From Geosiphon pyriformis (lineage: Eukaryota; Glomeromycota; Glomeromycetes; Archaeosporales; Geosiphonaceae), in contig JAAOMT010000263.1 of assembly GCA_016748015.1 (NCBI GenBank), positions 129,993-193,992 of the forward strand: a stretch of DNA of 64,000 nucleotides. The letters are read 5' to 3'. Each line of letters opens with the position of its first letter. The first letter of the stretch is position 1. The position numbers and the translations under genes are program-made. The notes beneath the pieces were generated by a model that saw nothing but the letters and a program-made list of their open reading frames with translations, had not been told where the DNA came from and searched no databases. Positions 24,538-34,717 of the stretch are shown piece after piece.

Positions 24538-25488
24538 TTAATCTAAATACCAGCTTTGATACAATTTTGACTTATTTTTTGAAGAAACACAAATACATGA
24601 GTTTGGGAGTTTAGAAGCTTGATTTGTAATTTTAGATGAATTGTATAGTTTTGTGACCCAGTTGTTGATACTTTGAGAGATTTTTACAGGTGTATTTTTT
24701 GAATTTCGAGTTGTTTTTTTGGGTTTTTCCTGTTCAAATTTCTTGATCTCTTTCAAATAATTAGTCCAAGTCTTGTCATTAATACTTATTTTATCCTTTT
24801 TACGTGTGACAAATAATGACTTGCCAATCTTGGAATCAGTTCGAGGCTTGCTTGCGATTAAACTTTGCCTTTTTTGGCTTATAGCTGGCTTTAAAGCTTT
24901 ACTTTCATTTTTATTTTTTACCATTGTCTTATGAACAGTAGGCTGGCCTTCATTACGCATGTCTGGAACCTTGCCTTTAGGAAGGAATTCATTTCGTTTT
25001 TGTTTGACCTTTCGAGGTTTAATAAACTTGTCCCCGACTGGAGGCAGGAGATATTCAAGGTTAAGTGTAAATTCGTAAGGAATCGGTTCATTTAAGATAT
25101 TTGCTTTTGTTTTTAGATAGCGAGACCCTTTTTTGCCCTCGAGTCCAATATAATTAGTATAAGATACGGATTCTAGGTCGTTTTTGTCTTTAATTTTTTG
25201 ATTTTGTAAACTCATGTTATCACCCAAATTTCTTTCAGAATCTTTAGGTAAAAATACTTTCAATTTTTTCAGAATTAAACTTTCTGCTTGTTGAACTGGC
25301 GGGAACCAGTTCTCAAGCGGAGCTTTTGGTTTCTTGGCAATTTCAATTTCAACCTTTTTCTGCAAAAAGTTTAAAATGGGAGAAGTTTTTTTGTTGGTAG
25401 CGATGAGACCCATGTAGAATGGGAAAGTGACTGATTGAGAATTGATAGCTGGAGCAATTCCAATAGTGCCTGAAATTTTCAAAGACAT
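24538..25488 (-). CDS. Unrecognised basic protein, family member 2
   Basis: A single exon of 316 residues from ATG at 25488 (MSLKISGTIG). The family blocks are all present: PFYMGLIATNKKTSPILN then FLQKK; LENWFPPVQ; YIGLEGKKGSRYLKTKAN then IPYEFTLNLEYLLPP; a long Lys/Ser/Thr-rich region; and CICVSSKNKSK near the C-terminus. It is closest to member 3 in the first block (TSPILNFLQ in both) and similar to member 1 in length. No signal peptide, membrane segment or catalytic motif is visible. The gene is isolated, with more than 1 kb of A+T-rich DNA on either side. Function unknown. Confidence 0.78.
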   Translation of the reverse strand: MSLKISGTIGIAPAINSQSVTFPFYMGLIATNKKTSPILNFLQKKVEIEIAKKPKAPLENWFPPVQQAESLILKKLKVFLPKDSERNLGDNMSLQNQKIKDKNDLESVSYTNYIGLEGKKGSRYLKTKANILNEPIPYEFTLNLEYLLPPVGDKFIKPRKVKQKRNEFLPKGKVPDMRNEGQPTVHKTMVKNKNESKALKPAISQKRQSLIASKPRTDSKIGKSLFVTRKKDKISINDKTWTNYLKEIKKFEQEKPKKTTRNSKNTPVKISQSINNWVTKLYNSSKITNQASKLPNSCICVSSKNKSKLYQSWYLD

Positions 25489-26734
25489 TTTGAATAAGGG
25501 TTTAAGAAATGTTAAAAAGTTCAGTGAAAGGTTCGTGACCGTATGTTTTGAATGAATAAAAATGAACTATATATCAAAAAAACGAGTTATTTTAGTTGTT
25601 TGAAAGTAAGTTTTAGTTTCTTTTGCTTTATGATCTCAATTGTTTGAATCGATTTAATCAAATCTTTTAAGCTCCCTTTATTTTATACAAAATCAGAATG
25701 TGCTATCAAATCCCAATGGCAATTTTTAAATCAATAGATTTTTTCTCGACTTAGAGAAATTTCTTTTTCGAATCAAAGCAATTGAAAATTATCCTGCATG
25801 CAATGCTGCTTATCGTGTTTAAATTTCTGCAATTTTTTTCAGTCACCAAAAAGCAGTTTCAGCTTAACCCTAAATATTTTTAATGTAATCGGAAATATTT
25901 TAAAGTTATATGCTGTTGATTTCAGCCCGAAATTCTAAAGAAATTTTTAATTTGATCTAATATGTATGTAGGGCTTTTAGATGCAAAAAAATTCTACATC
26001 AAAATGGAATCTTTTTTTTTTTATAAAAAAGTTTATCCAATTAATGTAACATAGCCCTCCTTAAGTGAAATAATGAGGAATTAGAATCCTTTTTAATAAT
26101 TTTTTGTTTTCATTTTAAGGGAAAATGAAACTATTCGAAAGATTTTTATTTTAACCAAAATGCGGTTAAGAAAATTGATTTTTGCTGATTCTTTTGTAAG
26201 CAACATTTTGTATCACACGATCATTTTTTTGAACCAACAATGTGATAAGTAAATGCCTTGAATTTCAACTATTGGTAGTGAAAAACTTGAAAAATTATAA
26301 ATTTTTATTTCAATAAATTAAACCATGAGAATAAATGAGGGTTGTTTCATCATTAAAAGATTTTCTCTCATTATTTATTTAAAATCCTTTAAGTCTGTTC
26401 CATGCTAGAATTATTTTGATCAATTCCAGCTTTAAAAGTTTAAAGCTCGTGACTGATTTGACATATTTACATATCAAAAGGAGAAAAATATAGAATTTTT
26501 TTTCTTAGATAGTGAAAATATAGCAATGAAAAATATTCAAATTGAACCAATGTGGTGTATCAAAAAAACGGGTTTCAAACTCATTATTACAAAAGAATAA
26601 ATATTTTTTTTGATTAAATCCACAAGAAATGTTTTGTTCCAAATAAACTTATTCTTTAAAAATTTATAATAAATGCTAATGACCTAGGTTCCCCTATATA
26701 AAATTAGCAGGGTAAACAGGTATTGATTATTTTA
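25489..26734. other. Intergenic, no gene recognised
   Basis: It includes the upstream region of family member 2 (a CTCCC motif near 25672 and a TATAC-type element near 25684). The remainder is A+T-rich with no supported frame. Confidence 0.5.
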
Positions 26735-27943
26735 TTAAGCTAAAGCTTTGAGGAAAACAAAGGCGAGACCGAGATGGGCTTTTGTAGTTATATGTTCGCG
26801 ATCCCAAAAGAAGTAATCTTCAGGGTTAGAGCAAGGTTTCGCCAATTTGTCGACATTTTTAAAACAGGCTTCTTTTGTATTTGTGATATCAGCATACTGT
26901 TCTAAGCCAGTTGTATTCCTCTGGTATTTATTAAAATCGGCCGTGTAGATTATGGCATCAGGATATTTTGTCGTGAAACTGACGATGGAAATTTTCAGGG
27001 CTTCATTGTGTTTGAGATAAATTTCAAACGCTGTTGGTTTTAAATCCTTATCAACTAATTCGATGACAGGTAAAAGGGAGAAATCCGGGAGACTTGGTAC
27101 AAGGATATTTCGAACTCCGATTTCGTATAAGTTAACCCAGATTTTAGTAAGTCTCTCTACAACTTCCTCAGGCACTGCCGAGAGTTGAGTAGATTGATAA
27201 TCTGATCCAACAGGCCATGTCTATAAGAAAGGAAGAATTTTAGATTTTTATGATAACTTTTTTCGATATGATTTAATATTAGTCTGTCAAATAGCAAAGG
27301 AAAATGACTCACGGCTACTAAGGTTTTGTTCAAATCAGTCCCAAATTTTAATGTATCTTTGTATGCTTCGACTTGTTGTTTGAGGCCTGGTACTTCAACT
27401 TTCGTTCCGTTCACTTCAAGAAAGCCTATACAAATAGATTGTTATTAGGCATAAAAATTCTTGAATTAAAATAGAAATATTAAGAATTTTAAATTTATTC
27501 AATTACCTTGAATCACTTCATTGCTTTGATTAACGAAGAAAAGTTTAAGAATCTGTTAAAAACCTTTATCAGATAAAGATCGATCTCTTTCTTTTTACAT
27601 ACTCTGTAGATGCCCCAGCATACGCAAAGTCATTAATCTTCGCGCCTAAAAAACCAGCAAGATATTCTGGCCATACTGGACCATTTGAATAACGGCCTTG
27701 GTAGTAATCGTCGGTGAGAAGATCAGGTCCTGCCAACTTGTAAGCATTTCCATTATCTAGAACAACAGAGGGTTTACTCATTTCGCTTACTAGTATGTGA
27801 CTTTTCTCATTTTCACACTCACCTGAATATGAATCACCAAATACTACCAGCTTATTAAATTTTTTTCTTAAGGCTGGAAAGCCATCTGCTAACGAGGCAT
27901 AAGCCAAAAGGGTTAAGAACAATGCAGAAAAGTATTGATTCAT
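26735..27943 (-). CDS. Secreted GDSL (SGNH) esterase/lipase-like protein
   Basis: Five exons on the minus strand: 27823..27943, 27603..27756, 27507..27523 (17 nt), 27313..27425 and 26735..27220, giving 296 residues; all phases agree. The start is ATG at 27943 (MNQYFSALFL), chosen because it opens a signal peptide ending near SLADGFP. Block I reads VVFGDSYSDNGNAY with the nucleophile Ser; YYQGRYSNGPVWPEYLAGFL and YAGASTDN are typical of fungal GDSL esterases; block V WDREHITTKAH supplies the Asp and His of the triad. Block III, normally G-x-N-D, reads WPVGSDY, so the oxyanion Gly and Asn are replaced. Activity on acyl or acetyl esters is inferred from the family and may be altered by this change. 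Confidence 0.88.
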
Positions 27944-29601
27944 AATAAAATCTCTAAATGAATTTGATTTCTGATTTCTCTTCTTGAGCAACAAGACAAT
28001 TTTATATAATTCCGACAAAAATCTCCCATAGTCATGTTAAGTGTTATCAAGTTAAATATTTATCAAACCTTTTGATTTGTTTCGACGAAGAAAATATAGT
28101 TATCATATATCGTGTGGTATGTTTACTAGCGTGGTGAAAGAAGATCTTGCAAATATCGCCAGAAATTTTTATGAGAATCGGCAAAATGTTCTAATGGTAT
28201 CGAATATTGTTTCAAAAAACTTTTGATGCATAAAAAGGTTGACTCCCTGTGGTGATTTGAAATCAAAAATCACTTTCAATAATAATAACTTGAACGATCT
28301 ATCAATAGCTTATTTTCCCCACGAGTTGTCTTTTAAATATTCAAGCCTCCCAAATATAAGTCCCTTAACAATTGATTCAATTGTAGCTCTTTTTCTTTAT
28401 AAATTTTACTATTTGACATTTTAACTAATTGAGGCCGCTAGAGCCTTAACGTTTTTTATAAATAAAGATAAAAGTTTGCTCATTTTTCACCATACATATT
28501 ATGAAGTTGAGAAATGCAAGGCAATTTCTTACATTCTCTCTTGAAAAACTTTGAATACTTTATCATTCTCTAGTTAATTATTGTACTTTAAAACTTCGGA
28601 AAAACCTTTTCAAATTATCTGAATCATTGATTTTAATTTTTAGACACAAAACATTTAGCACTTGTCAGGTTTTCTTAGTAAGTGTTTTTAGCTGAGCTTG
28701 AGAATAGAAATGCAGAGAAAATAATAGATTTCGTAGATTTACGTTGTCCATTTCCATGCTCCAATTAAGGTCAGACTTTCAAAGAATTTGATAAATTTAG
28801 GCCCAAAAATTAAAGAGTCTTTATCCATCGTAATTAAAATTATTCAGAAAATCCAAAATAAATGAATTCTAAATGCATTTAAATTTGAAACCCCAATTTT
28901 GCCTTACATTTTTGGTACTTGAGTCAGGACATTTTAAACCACAATGCAGCTCAAATTCAATTTTTTTTTGGATCTGAGGAAGTTCTAGACTCGAGGCTTT
29001 TTTAATAAGAGTTGCTAAAATCTAAGATATTTTATTTATTTATTTTTGAGTGTTTCAATTGACACCAATACTAAAATTGGTCTTTGCAACTAAATTCCAA
29101 AGAAGTTTAGAATCTATTATAAATCAACTTTCATTGCCAGTTTGATTTCCCGAGAATTTTTGATTGATTGAATAGAAGGTTCTGATTTTTCAGATCGACT
29201 CCTTAATCAAGAATTTATGCAAGTAAACCAGGAATTTTTTTTTTAGATTATATTACGATATCTGAATTGATAATAATTTTCATTAAAAGGAATAAAAAAC
29301 GCTCCCCTATAACAAATCTCTGCAATTCACTATCTGCAAGGATTATCCTCATTTTCAAAGAAAGAAATTCAGTTTTTTTAAATTTATACACGTTCTTTGC
29401 TTTCAGTAACTGATAACTTTCTGACCAAGATTTATTATAGGTTGAAGGCAGTTCCAAATTGACTAAATTACGGGGTTATACAAATAAAGTTTTAGCCCGT
29501 TATATTAACAGATTTTCGTATGACAAGCAGCCCACTGTGAAAAGCTTATCTTTTATACATTGCTGATTGTGGGAATCGACAAAAAAAAAATTTTTTCAAG
29601 A
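27944..29601. other. Intergenic between divergent esterase and ENGase genes
   Basis: A+T-rich, no recognised gene. The open frames at 28239-28424 and 29248-29457 have no support. This region should hold both promoters. Confidence 0.5.
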
Positions 29602-32563
29602 ATGTTAAAACTTCATCACGACCTTCATCCAGAGAAGAAAACGAGATCCCCATACTGGAAATCATTGGCCGAATTAGAAAAATGGCAACCAGGAACTGAT
29701 CAAGAAAATATTGCTAAAGTCTCGCTTCGCCCTCGTCCAGAATTTCGTACAGCAAAAACACGCGAAGAGAAAAATAAACAAGAAACGAAATTGATAGTCT
29801 GCCATGATATGGCAGGAGGTAATTACTAAACTTTGAATTTATTAATTATCTCTGATTTTTCTGCTCTACCATCGATTTGGAAAATTATTTGAATATTGTT
29901 AGGTTATCAAGAAGATTATTTCAAAATTGGATACAGCATTCAATATTGGCAATACGTGGACACTTTTATTTAGTAAGTATATTTGTTCCAATCATTCATT
30001 TCTGTGCTTTATAACGTCATGAGCTACATACCTTCTCGTGTCAAATTAAAATCATCAATATTTCAAATACAAAATGCTTTAGTTTTTCGCATAAGCGAGT
30101 AACTGTACCCCCTCCACAATGGACAAATGCAGCTCATCGTAATGGTGTTAAAATATTTGGCACATATCTCACTGAATGGGAAGGAGCTATTTCTGAAAAT
30201 GAATTATGGGTACGTGGGCCGAGTTCTGAAGAAAACTCGCAAGATACTGCAAATAACGATCGAAGCATAGTCAGCACGTTTTTTGCTGACAAATTGAGTA
30301 AGTCGAAATTCAAACATTTAAAGATCTCACGATTATTAAATTAGTTATTGTTATATACAAATTAAAACGTGTCCTTTTAAATCTTTTGAAATCGAAATTT
30401 TTTGAATAGTCCAAATGGCGGAATATTATAAATTCGATGGATGGTTCATAAATATTGAAGCTCCGTTGATTGGTGGTACTCCCCATGCAAACCAAGTGAT
30501 TCAATTCCTCAATTACCTAAAGATAGAAATGCATCGTCGAATTCCTGGCTCCGAGGTTTTATGGTAAGTTGTTATCCCTCCTCGTGAATGAGAAAAATGA
30601 TCTTTTTATGTAAAATCGTGACAAAAAATTAAAATTAGAATTTCTCATTTTGGCCAGGTACGATTCTGTTACCGTGGATGGAGCTGTTGCATGGCAAGAT
30701 CAATTAAATGATTTGAATTTTCCTTTTTTCCGGGTGAGTGATGGAATTTTTACGAATTATACCTGGCGCCAAGAATATCCAGCTCAATCAGCAATTACGG
30801 CAGGTAAAAAACGCAGGCGAGATGTTTTTACCGGAATTGATATTTGGGGTCGCAAGACATATGGTGGTGGCGGGTAGGTTTTGAGAACTGATATTTTACA
30901 CTTGGAGAAAAATCGAATCTTATTTAATAGTTAACGTTATTAATCTCAAATATCAGATATACCACGTATAAGGTAATTTTCAAAAAATGATTTATTACCA
31001 TCAAGTCTCAGATAAAAATAGTATTTCTTGCTTCAGGCATTAGAAGTGATCAGCAAAGCTAAGACTTCGGTTGCTTTATTTGCACCCGCTTGGACATTTG
31101 AGCATCTCGGTCAAGAAAATTTTTGGACAAATGATCGTTTGTTTTGGCTGGGAGGCTTTTCATCCCAGCTACCTTCCAAAGAAAGGGAAAATCTGGGAGA
31201 TGTTGGCACTACTGGTAATTTTAATTATTCTTGTAAGGACGAGATTAACTTGTAAATATTCATCAAAACTGAAAAAATTTTCAGTGAAAAATCCTGGAAT
31301 TGTCGATTATATTCAAGCAAGATATCCTCCAGATAACCAAAGCTTTTACACTAATTTTTCTAGGGGATGTGGCAATAAGTTTTTTATTGATGGAAAGGTA
31401 TGTTCTCTAACTCTAGAAATCAATTCAATAGAAAATATTAGTACTCAATAGATTGCTCTCATTAGTTGGTTCTGGAAAATCAAGATTGGTATCACCTTAG
31501 TCATCAGTCAATTCAGCCAAACATGGTGGCTAAGGAACTTTCACCACTCACATTTGATTATTCATTTGAGAAATCATTTCAGGGAGGTACCTCTCTTTTG
31601 GTTTCATCAAATAATCCCTCTCGACCAATCGTTGCGAGTCTCTCACTTTACGATCTAGATATTGAATTATCGACAACTAGACCAACTCGTATAGCAATCA
31701 CTTATCTTCCCGCTTTCGATGGTATCAGTATTGGTACTTTTATCAAGATAGGATCAAGTTCTCGTATTCAAGCAAAGTGTGCAGTTGACTTTCTCGGTGG
31801 TAATGATAACCGAGTCTCCAGTGATGGAAGTGATGGGAAGACAATTGTGGTTTTGTTATCCGAATCAATTTCAAAAAATAACATGAATCCAATAGCCAGT
31901 GTCAAAACATATAAACCCATAAATTACACAAGAGCTGGCGGATGGATCACTTCTGAATTTATATTGGAGCCAGTATTCTTCGTACCGTCCTTAAAAGATG
32001 CAAAGATTCAATTATCGATTCAAGAATTTGGATTGACTCTTTTCAAAAAATCATCAGATTCAGATCCCTTAACTCGAACTACGTTAGGATACATTGGTGA
32101 ACTCTCGATTGTGCCATTAATTGATGAACATACACCATTTAAAGAAGTTGTTCAAAACGTGCGATTTGAAATGCAGCATGTTGATCACAAGAAAGACCAA
32201 GGGCTCTTACGTATCTGGGGAAATGTTGTTTTTGAGTTAGGCATTCGAGTGAGCGATAATTCAACCTCCGACACTACGGTTCAATCTACAACAAGGTCAA
32301 ACACCTTTGCACATTATTATATTTACGTTGGGTTGTCCAAAGATACAGTGGCAAGGCCCGTTCTAGATGAGCTCACATTTTTGGGAATTGCCGATACTAA
32401 TAAATTTTGGATTGGCGGTTATGATGTCCGTTATGATAAAATCAAAAATGAAGGGGTAGGTTTGGTCATTTGGGTTCAGAGTGTAGAAGAAAAAAGTGGA
32501 GTCAAAACTGAAGCATTTGAATGGCGTCGTTGTTGGGTGAAACTTTCACGCTATGTTTTGTAA
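29602..32563 (+). CDS. ENGASE: GH85 endo-beta-N-acetylglucosaminidase (cytosolic ENGase)
   Basis: Nine exons: 29602..29818, 29903..29972, 30083..30297, 30410..30563, 30658..30873, 30957..30972 (16 nt), 31037..31214, 31285..31397 and 31466..32563, giving 758 residues with every phase matching. The enzyme cleaves between the two GlcNAc residues of N-glycan cores, normally on free glycans or misfolded glycoproteins in the cytosol; no signal peptide is seen. Family landmarks in order: LIVCHDMAGGYQEDYF, YWQYVDTFIYFSH, PPPQWTNAAHRNGV then GTYLTEW, the catalytic stretch FDGWFINIEAPL (Asn and Glu of the substrate-assisted mechanism), GIFTNYTW, TGIDIWGR, GGGGYTTYKALEVI, APAWTFEH, and FYTNFSRGCG. The C-terminal exon forms beta-sandwich domains. 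It appears intact. A start further upstream cannot be excluded. Confidence 0.93.
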
Positions 32564-33790
32564 AGCGAAACTAAATTCGAACATAAAACCCTTACTCAAT
32601 ATTTATTCTTTAATTAAATTTTACTAAAAATTTCAATGGAGAATATATATAACTTTTTAATAAATTACACGCAGAAAAAGTTACACTCTTACCAAATCGA
32701 TATTGTGTTTATATTTATATCGAATATCCTAATTATATAATATTTGTAAAAGTGTTTCTCTGGGGCGAAATCTAAATTAATGAAAGAAATTTAAAAATAA
32801 AACTTACGACTTGAATATCCGCATAGCTGATATATAAAATATGCATTGTAATCTTTTTTTAAAAAGATCCATCATGTTGAATATATTTAATCATTTGGAA
32901 TTGAATGGTCTAATATGTTCAATTTATACGAAAACCGATATTAACATAAAATAAATTAGACAAATCAATCCTCGCATTTTTTTATAAGGGCAAATTTAAT
33001 TTTTGGAAAGTTTTTTTAATAAGGTTAAAATATTTTTTGAAAATGGGTTCATTCAGATAAAAAATAAAAACTTGTTACCTTTCTTCATAACTGGAATTGA
33101 AATATTAACAAAAATCATATTAATTGTCAAGATTTTTGAGTCATTTTCAGTCAAAATGGTTTTTTATTATTATAATTGTTGAATTAGTGATTGAAATTTG
33201 AAAAATATTATTGTGATTTTTATTTTACATAGAGTCTCGATTCATACTTTCAAATATATGTAAACCTAAATACAGTACATTAAAAACAAGGATGAAAATT
33301 TCAAAGTTTTTAGTACTGTGATGAAGACAAAAATTAAATAAAGAAGGATGATAAACAAAAAGAATTATTATGCAAGTGTAATAAAGTAGCAATAATCAAA
33401 TATAAAAAAAACTTGGCCAATATCTGTTATACTAATAAAAATTTCGTTCGATCGGAATACTTTATTTCGATGTTTTTGCAGTTGGGTGCCTTGAGCCAGT
33501 CTTGGATTGTGAAGGAACAAATATTCCGATAAATGAGTAACGGTTTCGGAAATTAACAAATTCGAAAGTTCCTTAAAAAATTGAGTAGATATTGGAAAAG
33601 TTGCATTTGCCGAAAAATAAAAGCTTTTAAAATGTACAAAAGAAGCGTAAAACTGACTAAGCTGAATAATAAGATATTGTTAAAGAATTTACAAAATGAA
33701 GTTGGGGAGGGAATTCAATGTATAAATATACAGTAATTTTTTGAAAAGAATTAATTTTTGATTCAATTTTTTGATTGTAATGGTTGAAAC
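32564..33790. other. Intergenic, no gene recognised
   Basis: A+T-rich spacer between the convergent 3' ends of the ENGase gene and unrecognised family member 3. A 63-codon frame at 33368-33559 is unsupported. Confidence 0.5.
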
Positions 33791-34717
33791 TTATTTCAAA
33801 TTGCATTGTTTGTTCTTAATGTTGCTCTTGCCAACACATGGCCCTGGACTTCGTGTTCTTTTTTTGAAGCCTGAAGAAAAAGGTTTCAAAGCTGGTGTAA
33901 GTGATTTTTTAATCTTCACGGGAATGGAAACTTTATTAAGTGGCGATAGTTTGGATTGATCACAGGCTTTGTTGACACCAATTTTTGTGACCAATACATG
34001 ACTGATTCTATTCGACTTGCATGTATTTTTCTAGAAAAAAATTATAGAAGTAGAAAAATGTCAGAATGATATAAGATGTCATTGTGAATATATTTTATTT
34101 ATACAAACCGTTATAATGGGCCGAGATTTGTCGGAAGAAGTTGGTTTAAGTCCAGCCGAACAGTGCTCTACGAGTTTGAAAGCAATTTGGGTTTTGAACT
34201 CCTTTTTCAAATTTTTGTGTATAGTGGGGTTTTGCTTAGGCTTGAGGGTTTTCGGTGGTTGAGGCAGTGTCAAATTTGCCTTTACGGGTGGTAAATAATA
34301 TTCTAATCCCAATTGAAAACCGTAAGGAAGAGGTTCTTTGATAATTTCGGCTTTTGAAGATAGGTAGCGAATTGGCTTTGGTTTCTCGAGGCCAAGATAA
34401 CCATCAAATTTGATTGGGGGTATGCTGGAAATTTCAATTTGATTCTTATTTTGTAATATCGGTACAGAAGACTTCTTTTTAGAAGTGAGCATAGTGCTAG
34501 CTTGATCAGTTGGTTCGACTATTCTAGGCGGGAACCATTTTTCCAATGAACCTTTTTGTGTAACAGCATTTTTCTCAAGGACAACCTTTCTTTGGAGAAA
34601 ATTTAGAATAGGAGATGTTCTTTTGTTAGGTGCAATTAGTCCTAGATAAAAAGGAAAAGCATCGTTGTTTGATGATGATTGTGTTGAAGTGTTTTTGTGA
34701 AAGCGGGTGGAAGTCAT
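33791..34717 (-). CDS. Unrecognised basic protein, family member 3 (two exons)
   Basis: Exon 1 is 34109..34717 and exon 2 33791..34030; the 78-nt intron (GTTTGT...TTCTAG) is in phase 0 and joins to give 282 residues. The junction is supported because exon 2 restores the C-terminal basic region and Cys motif (KKRTRSPGPCVGKSN) seen in members 1 and 2. Other blocks: FPFYLGLIAPNKRTSPILN then FLQRK; LEKWFPP; GYLGLEKPKPIRYLSSKAE then LPYGFQLGLEYYLPP. The middle is shorter than in the other members. Members 1 and 2 have no intron here, so either this one gained an intron or the others lost it. No known domain; function unknown. Confidence 0.72.
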
